This document shows, one piece after another, positions 12,777-24,735 of a stretch of 64,000 bases of DNA. The position numbers were made by a program, and so were the translations under genes. Location: contig NC_063452.1 of assembly GCF_020379485.1 (NCBI RefSeq), positions 32,821,608-32,885,607 on the forward strand. Direction: 5' to 3'. The notes beneath the pieces are model-generated. The model did not search any database. It saw only the letters and a program-made list of their open reading frames with translations, and was not told the DNA's origin. The stretch is from Brassica napus (taxonomy: Eukaryota > Streptophyta > Magnoliopsida > Brassicales > Brassicaceae). Within the stretch, counting starts at the first letter, position 1. Each line of letters starts with the position of its first letter.

Positions 12777-13532
12777 GCCACGTTGTCTATTCACCGATCC
12801 TTTCTCATCTCCCATCCCTTCTTGGGGAGATGTTCTAGAGGCTGACAGCAAGGCAGTCCCGATGGCATCCCTGAGAGGGTGCCGTTCCTATTTCTTTGAT
12901 GACTGTCCCCACTCCGAGATCCGAGAAGGAGATCTTGCTAATATGCGGAGGAAGTATGCGATTCATCCTTCAGTGGGGATGAGGAGCCCATCTGGGTTCG
13001 AGCATGCTCGAGATGGAGGAGCAAGTGAGATAGCTATCTATGAAGCATATCTGGAAGCAGGCTTCCGGGGTGTTATCCCTTCCCTTATAGGCGAAGTATC
13101 CTCTTTCTTCGGTTTATGTCCTTCTCAACTTACTCCCCTTACTTGGAGGACTTTAATGGCTATCCAAGTACTCGGGGAACTTCATGGATTTTCCGTGGGG
13201 TACACGAGATTCTATACTCGTACTACTTTGCCCCACTGGTGAACAAAGCAGGATTCTAACATCTCCGATCCCGCGATGGAACTCCTTTAGTCGAGGAACC
13301 TTCGAGTGGTATGAGGGGCAACTATCCTTTTGGGGATGGCTGGAGCAATCGGTATGTATTCGTGAAGATCCATGAACCTGTTGGTTATCCCGCGTCCTGG
13401 CGTACTGTCGGTAAGTTCTTCTGTTTGTTTCATCCTTGAGTTTTACCGTTCCTTTTGGGTTTCGTTTTTTATTGACGCTTGGTTCTTGCTATCAGACGTG
13501 TCTCGTCCAGTTTCCTTTTCTGGAGAAGCGGT
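12777..13532 (+). pseudogene. Antisense-type ORF of Tat element G, N-terminal part
   Basis: The frame from 12862 reads MASLRGCRSYFFDDC, then FEHARDGGASEIAIYEAYLE and PSQLTPLTWRTLMAIQVLGE. This is the 'putative gypsy type transposon' domain (Pfam Transposase_28-like), also present in minus-strand ORFs of E and F. The reading frame shifts after about residue 115. A strong donor-like gtaagttctt lies at 13411, so an intron on the plus strand is likely. The gene is cut at 13532 by LTR1 of element B; its coiled-coil C-terminal part reappears at 43461-43939. It is antisense to the gag-pol orientation of G (minus). Function unknown. Confidence 0.7.
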
Positions 13533-13913
13533 TGTGGGAACAAAAATTCGCACTGTCGATTTCCGTTTAAATTAGGAAAGATAGGAAACCCTAAATTTCA
13601 AAGAGGTCCCAGATATCTGCTAAACCACACGCCAAGCAATAAGAACACGAAAGTATAGATGAGAAATAAATATATAGAATCGAAAAGAGAGCAAGAAAGG
13701 TTTTTATTCCGAATCCGCGTTTGAGCGTAACAACAAGGTAAGAGCCTTCGGTGAGGAGAGCTGTCGGCGAGATTCCTAGTTCTAGCAACCTAAGACTTGA
13801 AAACCTAGTTGAGTCGCAGCTAGATAACAAAAACAGAAAATTTCCTAAATGCTCTAAGTTTTTTGCTCTGAGTAATAATTCTTGCCTGTCCTGGCCCCTT
13901 CAGCTTCGATCCC

Positions 13914-13921
13914 CTTATATA
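13914..13921 (-). promoter_or_regulatory. LTR TATA box (element B)
   Basis: TATATAAG on the minus strand, matched by cttatata at 18364-18371 in LTR2 and by the TATATAAGG box of elements C, D and F. Confidence 0.6.
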
Positions 13922-14439
13922 CTCCTTCTAAGGCGGTTTGCCTTTTTCCCTTTCTGCCCTTGGTCGACTTTTATCGCTCCGCGGAAATATTCCATTTTTA
14001 TTCGATCTCTGTATTTATCCTTGAAACTTGACATTTATCTTCGGAAACTTGACATTTATCTTCTTCTGGGCGAGAAATGATAAACCGTAGTAACAATTGG
14101 GGTTGGTTTCATAGAATCATAAGTGGGCTCTTTGCCGCGTTCTGGCCCTTTTTGGGCCATTTCCCGACTTTGGCGTTTTTACGATTTTATAACAAGAATT
14201 CTTCCGACACGACGTCGATTCTGAAGGTCATTCAAATTCCTCGTATAACGTAGGTAACATTGGGTGTTCAGCTAACCGTTACCATTTTATACGATCAATC
14301 CGAATGTTCTTCCAAGAAACGAGTACTTTACGATTTTAAAATTGTAAAGTTCCAATGATACCTCCGATCGAAACGAAACAAGAATGAGTTCAATGCAATC
14401 TTCGGGAGAGGAGTTACAAGGACAAGGCGAAGACGGACT

Positions 14440-14815
14440 CCGGTCGATCCAGCTCGGCCGTTCGCCGAACTAGACTGGTCCAACTTGGCGAACGGCCGAG
14501 CTGAATCCGTCTTGGGTCCTGCTCGGCCGTTCGCCGAACTAGACTGGTCCAGCTTGGCCGTTCGCCAAACTAGACTGGTCCAGCTCGGCGAACGGCCGAG
14601 CTGAATCCGTGCTGGGTCCAGCTCGACCGTTCGCCAAACTGGACTGGTCCAGCTCGGCGAATGGCCTAGTTGAATCCGTGCTGGGTCCAGCTCTGCCGTT
14701 CGCCAAACTGGACTAGTCCAGCTAGGCGAACGGCCGAGCTGAATCTGTCTCAGGTCCAGCTCGGCCGTTCGCCAAACTGGACTGGTCCAGCTCGGCGAAC
14801 GGCTTAGATGAATCC
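14440..14815. repeat. Tandem hairpin module in B LTR (about 70-bp units)
   Basis: Each unit has arms CAGCTCGGCCGTTCGCC and GGCGAACGGCCGAGCTG (17 bp, inverted) around a loop that itself contains CTGGAC-TG-GTCCAG. About five diverged copies, linked by gaatccgtgctgggt. LTR2 carries three (43190-43415). The unit is read through as repeated SPSWTSPVWRTAELD-like peptides, which are not evidence of a protein. Confidence 0.85.
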
Positions 14816-15242
14816 GTGCTCGATGATCAAGTTTGTTTGTTTCGATGAACTGATCCTTTAGACCTTCGATAGTTTTTCCGGTCTTTCCCGACTTCATTTT
14901 TTTTTTAATGAAGAGAAAGTTTTCTCGGACGTCTTTTCTGACGTTGATTTCGTCGTAACCGATTTTCACCCCAACAGTTAACCCCCAACTCGTTAGGATC
15001 GTGAGGTTCTTGCGAGCGGATTAGACATGTTGGAATGAGTTAGACCGAATCCACTGTGTAAAAACCCGAAGATGTATAGTGAATCTTTTTTGCCTATAAG
15101 TAGGTGGAGTAAGTTTTCAAATTCTTTACTTGCTCATTCCCACAAATTCTCTCCCAAAGAAGATCCTTTGCTTTCTTCTCTTCCCTTGAAAAGATTTTCT
15201 ACCTTTTCCTCTTTTTTCTCTCTTTTTTTAGAAGGAAAGATC

Positions 15243-15785
15243 ATGTCTTCGAAGAGCAAATCATCTATCAAGTCTCGTCGCGACCGTTCCGTTCCTGAGG
15301 GTTTTAGCTCGCAGCATGTCGGAGTTGTGCCAAAGGTGGAATTCTCGGCTGAGCCGATCGATCCCGAAGAGGTTGATGCATGGCGGACGGCTATGGGAGA
15401 AGTGAAACGTCCTGTTCCTGTTGTATGGGTTCCTCCCCTTTTTAAAACCAACCCTGTGGCCGGCTGTCCGAGCAGGAGTTGTCCAAATGGGCTCGCGGCC
15501 ATTAGACATTTCTGCAGGATTTCTGAGTCAGTCGAGTTTTGCCTCCCAGAAGATGGGGAAGTTGCACAATCTCCGCCCGAAGGCTATTTCATGTGCTATG
15601 AGACGTAATTGATGCAATGTCATCTATGGTTCCCTATCCCAGAGCTTATCGTACAGCTTCTTAGTCGTTTCAATTTGTCGATCAGCCAGGTTAATCCATG
15701 CGGTTTACAGCATCTCATTGGAACCTTGGTGCTGAGTTACGAAATGGGAATCACCCTTGACGCTGATCAGCTTGAGGCTTTAGTT
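15243..15785 (+). pseudogene. Antisense ORF of element B, N-terminal part
   Basis: ATG at 15243 gives MSSKSKSSIKSRRDRSVPEG, then VPKVEFSAEPIDPEEVDAWR, CLPEDGEVAQSPPEGYFMCY, an in-frame TAA at 15606, and in the same frame PIPELIVQLLSRFNLSISQV and NPCGLQHLIGTLVLSYE. The same protein occurs on the minus strand of F (MSSKKRSSKKG at 51143). It breaks near 15785 where protease sequence of the opposite strand begins, so the C-terminal half and the end of pol are deleted. Basic N-terminus; function unknown. Confidence 0.7.
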
Positions 15786-16108
15786 GAGCCTCGAGGGTCT
15801 ACTTCACTCATAGTCCAAGTGAGGCCTCGTGTGAATATGGCGATCATCTCAGGGTTCGTATCGAAATACCGTGTTTGGAAGGAGCAGTTCTTCTTTGTCT
15901 GTGTTAGTGATGCCTCAATCGAAGCGAGCGCCATCCCTATCTTGACGTTCATTCTTTTAAAAGTGTCGCGGAAGATAACATTGACCGTGCTTCCCAAGTC
16001 GATGATAACTCTCACGATCTCGAGATTTCTTATCACGAGATCGATCACGAGCGGGTCGCAGTGGGGCTGATTGATCCCGCCGGCCTCTTCTTCATCGAAG
16101 GTGATCAT
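15767..16108 (-). pseudogene. Element B aspartic protease remnant
   Basis: The minus frame contains [20 protein letters not shown], then [16 protein letters not shown]. This aligns with the C-element protease (VLIDTGSSVDIIFKDTLESM). The catalytic DTG reads DLG here, so the active site is lost. The reading frame then runs straight into the antisense-ORF region. Confidence 0.7.
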
Positions 16109-16299
16109 AAGATTTGATGGCGGAGATGGTATCGCTGCAGTACTGCGATCCTCCGATGATCAGATTGACTATGCGGCGACTATTGTTGTTGCCCTTCTCG
16201 TCCTGCCTTCTCCCGTGCTTTTCTCCCGATTGGTTCTCTCATAGAGAGTTCTCGGTTTGAGGGGCTTTATCGTTTCTCGGAGGACGGTCTGAGTCGTGG

Positions 16300-17915
16300 A
16301 CGAGGTCTTTTACGCTACATACTTCGGTGAGTTCTCCCGCGAGCAGCTTTGCGGCCAACCTGGCACCGAGAACCTTGCAGTTTACAGTCAAGTGGCCGCG
16401 GGCCTGGTGAAAGTCACAGAAGGAGTTTTCGTCGTAATTTGGATTTCGGGTCCATGTATTACCCGTCGTCCGGCCATGCTCTGGTCCGGAGCCGATGGCA
16501 TAGTTATGCGCTCCCTGGGTCTCTTCCTCCCCGTGATGGACGTTTTTATCGTTACGAGGGTTTCTCCTTTTAGGCTTCAGTCAGCCTCAGTTTTTACGCC
16601 ATGAATTTCATCTCCTCTTCGATGATTATGTAATTCGTGGCCTTATGGAGCGCGTCTTGAATCGTACGCGGCTTGTCCAAGGTTATCCACTTCTTGAATT
16701 TCGACTTGTACTAGAGCGTTTTACGAAGTGCGTCTACTGCTACTTTGTTGCTTATTCCGCTGAATCTGGCCATGACGATCTTGAATCATTTTATGAAGTC
16801 GCGGAGAGGTTCTTCCTCTCCTGGGACATGCTCCAGAGATCGACATCGGAGGTTTCTCGGTCTATGTACATAGAGTACTGCTTGAGAAATTCCGAAGCGA
16901 GTTGGCGAAAGCTTCCGATGGAATTTCACTTCAGGCGAGAGAACCATTCGAATGCTGCTCCTTGGAGGTTTTCGACAAAGAGGCGGCATTCGCCGGCATC
17001 CCTTTAGCTTTCTCTGAATTTTGCTCTCCCCATCGTGATCTGGAAAGCCTGCAGGTGTGCCCTTGGATCGGTCGTGCCGTCATAAGGCGTTACCTTGATC
17101 TCTCCGGGATCCGAAACCCTAGTTTCGATGATTCGGGTAGTAAAGGGCGTTTTTCAAGATTCCTCGAGCATCAGGTCGATCTCGGGCGCTGTGCTAGTAG
17201 GGTGGTGAATCTGATATTGCACCGCTCTAACTTCTACTGCCGTTTTCTTGAGATGATCGCGGATCTGGGATTTCTCACTAGCCGGTTTCCGATTTTGTCT
17301 GTGTTCGCCGCGAGTGTTCCGAGTCTGCTCCTCGGCCAGCTCTTCATGTTCGTCCAAGAAGATAGCTTCTTTTTCTTCGGTCATAGGATTATCGAACTGG
17401 GAATCGTCTTTAGCCGCACGACTTCTTGTCCGACGTGGATTCACGTCTGCGTCTTCGTCCGTAGGTTCGGACTGACTGCTAGAATCCACATCAACACGCT
17501 CAATTTCTCCTTCTTCCTCGTCTTCCACGATAGGGGGAAGATCTCCCGGATTTTTCCATGTTGGCGCAGGGGTGGTTTCGTCGGGATTCTGCCCGGACAT
17601 TTTCCCCTGCGCCTTGCCGGACCGGTCTAGAGGAGTCGCGAAATCGAGTCTTCTTCCGTGGATTCGGGTTGTCCCGCGCGGAAAGACGGCCCGGGTTCTT
17701 GCTGTTAGGTTTTTGACTTGTTTAGCGAGAGAACTCACGACCTTGTCCCGTTCTTCCTACTTCTGTTTGAAATTCGAGAACATTTTCTGAACCTCCACGA
17801 ATGCTGCGGTGTTAAGGTTAACAGCGGTAACGTTCGCTGCTGGAGTGTTTCCAACGTTGTCGTCGACGGCATCGCCGTCGCGAGTTTGTTGGTTGTTGAG
17901 ATCGTCAGCTGACAT
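16300..17915 (-). pseudogene. Element B gag
   Basis: ATG at 17915 opens MSADDLNNQQTRDGDAVDDN. An in-frame TAG at 17759-17757 follows FKQK where family members have Gln. Then come [20 protein letters not shown] and an acidic linker ([16 protein letters not shown]). Around 17100-16700 the retrotransposon gag core is recognisable across frames ([29 protein letters not shown]). Further stops and frameshifts follow toward 16300. Non-functional. Confidence 0.75.
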
Positions 17916-17960
17916 GTCTGATCGAGCGTTGGTGGCCGAGAGTTAGATTGATCCGTAACC

Positions 17961-17982
17961 CCCCTTCCTTCTAGCGCCAAAC
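17961..17982 (-). other. Element B primer-binding site region
   Basis: On the minus strand GTTTGGCGCTAGAAGGAGG directly follows the LTR end CCCACA. The same tract follows the 5' LTRs of C, D and E. The priming tRNA was not identified. Confidence 0.6.
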
Positions 17983-18797
17983 TGTGGGAACCAAAATTCG
18001 CACTGTCGATTTCCGTTTAAATTAGGAAAGATAGGAAACCCTAAATTTCCCAGAGGTCCCATATATCTGCTAAACCACACGCCAAGCAATCAGAACACGA
18101 AAGTATAGATGAGAAATAAATATATGGAATCGAAAAGAGAGCAAGAAAGGTTATTATTCCGAATCCGCGTTTGAGCATAACAACAAGGTAAGAGCCTTCG
18201 GCCACGAGGGCTATCGGCGAGATTCCTAGTTCTAGCAACCTAAGACTCGAAAACCTAGTTGAGTCGCAGCTCGATAACAAAAACAGAAAATTGCCTAAAT
18301 GCTCTAAGTTTTTTGCTCTGAGTAATAATTCTTGTCTGTCCTCGCCCCTTCAGCTTCGATCCCCTTATATACTCCTTCTAAGGCGGTTTGCCTTTTTCCC
18401 TTTCTGCCCTTGGTCGACTTGACATTTATCTTTTTCTGGGCAACAAATGATAAACCGTCGTAACAATTGGGCTTGGTTTCATAGAATCATAAGTGGGCTC
18501 TTTGCCGCGTTTTGGCCTTTTTTGGGCCGTTTCCCGAATTTGGCGTTTCTACGATTTTATAACAAGAATTCTTCTGAAACGACGTCGATTCCAGAGGACA
18601 TTCAAATTCCTCGTATAGCGTAGTCAACATTGGGTGTTCACCTAACCGTTGTCGTTTTATACGATCAATCCGAATGTTCTTCGGAGAAACGAGTACTTTA
18701 CGATTTTAAAATTGTAAAGTTCCAACGATACCTCCGATCGAGACATAATAAGAATGAGTTCAATGCAATCTTTGGGAGAGGGGTTACGTGGACAAGG
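17983..18797 (-). repeat. Element B 5' LTR, left portion
   Basis: It starts TGTGGGAACCAAAATTCGC and stays collinear with LTR1 until ggacaagg, where element K enters. The last five bases, caagg (18793-18797), are duplicated at 43183-43187. Confidence 0.9.
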
Positions 18798-20067
18798 TAA
18801 TACCACTCAAATTACCCTAAGGAGTGAATTACTCTCTCAAATAGGAGGTTCAGTTGCAGTACTTAGGGATCGAATCCACAAGGAGCTAGGGAACCTATTA
18901 AATCTAGTCAGGTTATGGGTTTAAAAGTAAATAGCAATCCTAATTGAGCAAGTCTATTGCTCTACTAACAAGATGATTGGGGGTGTAACTTTATTGGAAG
19001 ATATTAGATGCACGGTTTCTATTCAGGTGTTGGAGATTATAATCCTATAGATGCCTAACAGTTGCATGCATGATATATTAGAGCTCAACTCCTTAATCAC
19101 AGTGATCAGCGATGGTAATGTTTCACTGGTTAACTAACTAGATCTTGGATCTCAACTGTCGTCTTTTGATCACAAGAAAGTGTCGATCGATGATCCTATA
19201 GGGATATCGATCGATACACCTTTCACAATATCGATCGATTGTCAGATGACGATATCGATCGATAGCTTCTAGTTAAGCCCTAGGCGCAGGTTGATAATGC
19301 TCACTAGTCTCCTAGATCAGCGGTTAACTCTTTCTAGCAGCCCTAGCATGACAAATTAGATTCATGAAAGGATGATCAAGGATGCTTGACACATACAAAT
19401 TCCAAGGTTCAATATTCTAGTTAGCAAGGCTAGAACAAGCATTAAGAGCAATCAATCAATGAATATCACAATTAAGAAATTCTATAGTTGGGGCTAATCC
19501 CTCTAACCTATTTGAACCCTGAATCTAACAAGTAAACAACTCAGACATAGCTAAGCAATTCATGACACAAAATATAGATAAAAACTGCATAGAATAGAAT
19601 AGATGAATCAATGGAGTTCCAATCACAAATCTCTCTATGATCTTCTCTCCTAAAAACTCTCTCTCTCTCTTGCTGAAAGTAAGAATACAATGATGGTAAA
19701 AACTCTTCTTGCCTCCTAACACTTAGGCAAGTATATAACTATTAGGTTAAAAACTCGTCAGGGGCAATCTTGTAATTTGGTGAAACCTTGGGTTTAAAGT
19801 CGGCTGGAACCAAGTCGCGCGTTCTGCGTCTCGACATCGATCGATGGTACAGGATGTACATCGATCGATTGCTTTTTCTGCATATCGACCTCTAATGGTC
19901 AGCTCGGATGAGATCTCTTTTAAGCTCCTAAATGCTTCATAATCATCACTTTACTCCAAGATACTTCTGAACCTGAAAACATACCTAATAGGATAGAATA
20001 TATAATATATAGATAGTAAAAAACTTATATACCATGGATGAAAATGGGTCAAATCCATGGTATATCA
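18798..20067 (-). repeat. Element K 3' LTR
   Basis: On the plus strand it runs TAATACCACTC (first bases altered from TGATACC) to CCATGGTATATCA. It carries six CGATCGAT motifs: four near 19185-19260 and two near 19845-19865. The internal side is the purine tract gtctgggggagt on the minus strand. Confidence 0.9.
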
Positions 20068-21218
20068 ACTCCCCCAGACTTACCCTTTTGTTTGTCCTCA
20101 AGCAAAACAAATAGGCAGTCTCTCTGAAAGAGGTTTGAAAACAGCAGGGACTCACAAATTTAAAACATAGAAATCATCACGTCTACAATATTGCAATCCA
20201 CATCTAAAAAGTCCTAATCACAAAAGCACATTATGCAATATCCTAGCTTAGCAACCAAATTCAACTAGTCAACAACTCAGCAAATCCTGTCTGACATTCC
20301 CCTCTACCAACCTCATTTCTTAGCATAAATATAAAATTGAAGGCTTTACCTTGGGAGTATCGATCACAGGATGCAAGGATTTTCAGACAAGTATCTGGAA
20401 CTGCAGGTAAAAGTTAGTTCTTAATTTCTCTCTCTCTAATTTCTCTCTTGAGTCAAAGTCTGCTTTTATTGCAAGATTAGTGACAAAGATTGGACAGGCT
20501 TACATGAATCAAGACTTAATGGTGGTTGCCACCAAGCCATGTTCACTTCTTTTTAACCTATATCCAAGAATTCTTTGTGAAGCGAGCCTTGAAGATTGCC
20601 GCCTCCAAATCCCGTTCAAATTCTTTTTTTTGGAATCTTTATGAATCAAGCTTTAATGATTTTAGCCACCAAGTCCCGTTCAGATTCCTCCTAACTAAAT
20701 CCTACGTCCTATTTAAATAGTAAATTTCGGATTTTTTATTTTTTTTATTTTTTTATTTTTTATAACACTAACTACTCTAGGGTCGAAATAGAGAGAGAAA
20801 AAGTGATAAATGAATCTACACAAGGCGTTACCTTCCAGACTTGTCTGAAGAATCCGATCCCATGTATACCAAGCCCCAAGACGAGCAATTATGTAGGTTT
20901 AGTGTTGGAGGTTAGCTTTGGTTCCTTCAAACAATCAAGGCAAGTGTGTATAGTTGACAGGTTGATCCACTTTAGCATCTTTAGTACTATCTGTAATTAG
21001 TAAATCTAAAATTGTGCTAAAGAGTGGTTAGACATTCAAGTATTAATCAATAATACGATCATAGTCCCTTTCTCATAGCTAAGTATAACTTTATTAATAT
21101 CCTTTTAATAAGAATCAGAATAAATAATGTCAGTAAACCTCCCCCAGACTTAAATTAAATTATCCCAGTGTAACACAGTCGGAATTATGGTAGAAATAAA
21201 TCATAAGTACTCAATGTA
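20068..21218 (-). other. Element K 3' internal non-coding region
   Basis: It includes the polypurine tract next to the LTR and cttgaggacaaacaaaagggt (minus strand) shared with element A. No credible ORF. It ends at the C insertion target acaag (21219-21223). Confidence 0.75.
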
Positions 21219-21223
21219 ACAAG

Positions 21224-22321
21224 TGTTGGGGTCAATAACGGTTACGACGAAGTTAACATTTAAAACTTCCGAAGAAGAAAACGAAAAACCTTCTTCGACA
21301 AATACTTTTTTGAAATAGATTCTTCCTTACGAAAAGCTTTGCGGAGGAAACACGAGACATCGGATAAGAGCTCAAAAAGGGTCGCTACGCAACGACCGAA
21401 CGCGTGTTCCGCTCGGTCGCTACGTAGTGACCGAGCGTTCATTCTGCTCGGTCGCTACGGAGCGACTGAGCGTTCGTTCTGCTCGGTCGCTATGTAGCGA
21501 CCGAGCTCTTCCGAGACGTCGATACGACATTAGTCCATGCATTCTCGTCTACCCTTCGATGCTATCTCCCGAAGACCGTAGTGAACCCATTTCATGTTTT
21601 CCGCCATTCTAAGTCATTGATCAAGCTTTACAATAAGAACTGCGGGAAGTTCACTCTTTATCGAAAGAAGCCGTAATAAATGCCTCGACTCAGAAGACGG
21701 CCCAAAGAGACCTAAGACAGGACTCGAGGCCCAACTTACGATTTCTTAACCAACAGCCCGTAAGCCCCATGACGGTTTACGCTTGGTTTGCGAGGAAAGA
21801 TATATGTCAAGTTTCCGCGGATAAATACGAAATTTTGAAGATAATTACGAAGATCGGAAAAAAATAGAATATCTCCATTTTTATGCTATGGCGGCTTAAG
21901 GGCAGAAGAGGAAAAGCGTAAACCGACCTAGGAGCCAGTATATAAGGAGTCCTAGGCGAGAGGCATGGAGAGACTTTTCTGAGAGCAAACTTAGTACTTA
22001 GAGCAATTAGGCAACTTTCCGTTTTTGTTATTCGAGCTGCGACTTTAATAGGTTTAGCCATCTTAGGGTTGTTAGAACTAGGAATCTCGCCGACAGCTCT
22101 CGAGCCGAGGCTTATACCTTGTTGTAAACGCTCATACGCAAATTCGGAATAAGACTTCTCTTTGCTCTCTTTTTACGATTTCATATAATTTATCGTTGTT
22201 ATCTCGTGTTTCTATTGCTTAGCGTGTGGTATTAGCAGATATCTGGGACCTCTGGGAAACTAGGGTTCTCATACTTTCCTAATTTAAACGGAAATCGACA
22301 GTGCGAATTTCGGTTCCCACA
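21224..22321 (+). repeat. Element C 5' LTR
   Basis: TGTTGGGGTCAATAACGG to CGGTTCCCACA, 1098 bp. 21390-21510 carries about four diverged palindrome units (cggtcgctacgtagtgaccg and variants). Confidence 0.9.
21939..21946 (+). promoter_or_regulatory. LTR TATA box (element C)
   Basis: TATATAAG within gccagtatataaggagtcc, a block kept in all Tat LTRs of this window (25635, 31472, 35721, 52161). Confidence 0.6.
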
Positions 22322-22351
22322 GTTTGGCACTAGAAGGAGGGGGGGGGGGGG
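22322..22351 (+). other. Element C primer-binding site and G13 tract
   Basis: GTTTGGCACTAGAAGGA follows the LTR and is followed by 13 consecutive G (22339-22351). Confidence 0.6.
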
Positions 22352-22469
22352 TACAGATCAATCTAACCCGCAAAAGCCACTCAACGATCAGGAACGATAT
22401 GCAAGACTCAACGTGCGCGAACGTCATCTCGTTCAAGGGAGGGAGAAACGGTCGATCGAGCCAAACCTC

Positions 22470-23010
22470 GAAACGATCTCCTTGTTATCGAACTGACGAT
22501 CCGAGATATCGACGTCGCTAGGGTGCTAATCGACACCGGAAGTTCGGTCGATATCATCTTCAAAGATACTCTCGAGAGTATGGGGATCAATCAATCCAAA
22601 ATCGTGAAATACCCTAGCCCACTACTGGGCCTTTTTCGGGAGAAACGACCATGGCCTACGGGTCGATTAATCTTGCAGTCAAAGCCGGAACCGTGACAAG
22701 AGTCACAGAGTTTCTTGTCGTTGACCGTCCCGCATCTTACAACGTTATCATGGGAACGCCATGGTTGAACACCATGCGTGCCATCCCATCAACGTACCAT
22801 CTTTGCCTCAAGTTTCCAACCCCTAACGGAGGTGAGGTAATATGGGGAAACCCAAGAGTATCACAGGTGTGTTACGCCGCAGAACAAAAACGAAAAAGAC
22901 CAGACCTCGAGACCACTCCTAGAAAAACAGAAAAAAGGTCTCCGACCAGGATTCGCGAAGTCAAGATTCGGCTGAACTCTTCTGGCAGTCTCGTAACATC
23001 ACGGACCTAG
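22470..23010 (+). pseudogene. Element C aspartic protease
   Basis: The frame reads VIELTIRDIDVARVLIDTGS and SVDIIFKDTLESMGI, a pepsin-type retroviral protease with the catalytic DTG intact at 22532-22540. A frameshift near 22640 separates it from MAYGSINLAVKAGTVTRV and YNVIMGTPWLNTMRAIPSTY, the conserved distal half of Tat proteases. Only about 120 bp lies between the PBS and this domain, so gag has been deleted. Confidence 0.8.
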
Positions 23011-23040
23011 AGGAAAAATCGCGAACCAACTTGCGAACCT

Positions 23041-23765
23041 GTGGTCACAGTCTGTCTCGACGAAGCATCTTCGGAACGATGCGTCGAGATCGGAGCCAAT
23101 CTCCGCAAGCCTTTGAGGACAGAGCTCATTACCAGTCTAAAAAAGGACCTCAATACTTTCGCATTGGCCGCGGAAGATATGCTAGGGATTGACACTAACA
23201 TAACGTGTCACGAATTAAATATCGATCTGACCTTCAAACCCGTCAAACAAAAAAGGCGGAAGCTAGGACCTGAACGGGCTTCCGCGGTCAACGACGAGGT
23301 CAAAAAATTGTTTAAAGTCGGGTCAATAACGGAAGTGAGGTATCCAGACTGGCTCGCTAACCCTGTAGTAGTCAAAAAGAAAAACAGAAAATGGCGAGTT
23401 TGCGTGGATTTTACCGACCTAAACAAGGCCTGTCCAAAAGATAGTTTGCCCCTGCCACACATTGATCGATTAGTAGAAGCAACGCCGGGAAACGAACTTC
23501 TGTCTTTCATGGACGCCTTCTCAGGTTACAACCAAATTATGATGAACCCTGACTATCGCGAGAAGACTGCGTTGATTACCGATCGCGGAACCTATTGCTA
23601 CAGGGTAATGCCCTTCGGCCTCAAAAACGTTGGGGCAACTTACCAACGACTCGTGAACCGTATGTTCTCTAAACAACTCGGTAAAACGATGGAGGTTTAT
23701 ATCGATGACATGCTCGTCAAATCCCTCCAAGCAAATGATCACGTGTCCACGCTTACTGCGACTCC
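23041..23765 (+). pseudogene. Element C reverse transcriptase
   Basis: Open over about 240 codons. It contains WRVCVDFTDLNKACPKDSLP, LLSFMDAFSGYNQIMM and YRVMPFGLKNVGATYQRLV, and the catalytic YIDD (Asp codons 23704-23709) is intact. These motifs are typical of the Tat lineage. After SLQANDHVS the sequence jumps to the far end of RNase H, removing the RT thumb/connection and most of RNase H. Confidence 0.88.
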
Positions 23766-24140
23766 CAGTTAGTGGCAAGTCAGTTCAGCGGAGAGTATGA
23801 AGCCAGGGACGAACGAATGGACGCGTACCTCAAACTGGTCCAAAAACTAGCTCAAAAGTTTGACTGTTTCGCCCTTACGCGAATTCCCCATTCCGAAAAC
23901 GTCCAGGCAGATGCTCTCGCGGCTTTAGCATCAAGTTCTGACCCAGGACTTAAAAGGGTAATTCCGGTCGAGTTCATTGAACATCCAAGCATCGGACCAC
24001 CAATCGTCGTCAACCTCATAGACGGTCAAGATGACGAAGAAGAAGAAGTTAGGATACGACCGCAATCAGAGCAATCAGATTACGGCTGCGATACCCCATG
24101 GCTGCAGACAATTCGAGACTACATTATCAACCCGCAAAGT
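23766..24140 (+). pseudogene. Element C RNase H C-terminal remnant
   Basis: VASQFSGEYEARDERMDAYL and IPHSENVQADALAALAS are the last conserved blocks of a Tat RNase H. An acidic linker (DGQDDEEEEVRIR) leads to integrase. The catalytic core is missing. Confidence 0.75.
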
Positions 24141-24735
24141 CCAAACATAGTCCGCGCGCTACGTAACAGTGGACGGCGAAATTTACAAATGGAGATTCAC
24201 CGGACCACTCATGACGTGCCTGGAAGGGGAAAAAACGAGAAAAGTGATGGAAGAAGTACATTCTGGGTCCTGCGACAATTATTCCGGCGGAAGATCACTG
24301 GCAGTGAAAATCAAGCGCCATGGATACTATTGGCCAACGATGATCGGAGATTGCGAGAAGTTCACACGAAAATGCAAAAATTGCTAGAGGCATGCTCCAA
24401 CCATCCGACAACCAGCCAAAGTTCTCTCCTCCATCACATCCCCCTATCCTTTTATGCGCTGGGCCATGGACATCGTCGGTCCCCTTCATAATACGAAGCA
24501 AAAGCGTTTCCTTTTAGTCCTCACCGATTTCTTTTCAAAATGGGTAGAGGCAGATTCGTACGCAAGTATAAAAGATGTCCAGGTCGAAAGTTTCGTATGG
24601 ATAAACATCATCTGTAGGCATGGAGTTCCTTACGAAATCTTAACCGATAACGGATCTCAGTTTATCTCCACCCGGTTCGAGGCGTTCTGCGAAAAATGGA
24701 AGATACGACTTAACAAGTCGACGCCCAGGTATCCG
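24141..24735 (+). pseudogene. Element C integrase, N-terminal and core part
   Basis: Zinc-finger part MEEVHSGSCDNYSGGRSLAV ... CEKFTRKCKNC has Tyr in place of the second zinc-binding His, and it is followed by TAG (tgctagagg at 24384-24392) where other copies have Gln. The core has [11 protein letters not shown] and [13 protein letters not shown], two of the D,D,E residues. The gene is cut at 24735 by element D and resumes at 31862. Confidence 0.85.

Larger units (their letters stand above)
13533..14976 (-). repeat. Element B 3' LTR
   Basis: On the plus strand it runs from TGTGGGAACAAAAATTCGC to CACCCCAACA. It matches 17983-18797 and 43188-43460 closely. It contains the hairpin modules at 14440-14815. 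Confidence 0.88.

Noticed and set aside
14328..14969. 213-codon minus ORF with SPSWTSPVWRTAELD-like repeats
   Set aside because: It lies wholly inside the B LTR and comes from the hairpin modules.
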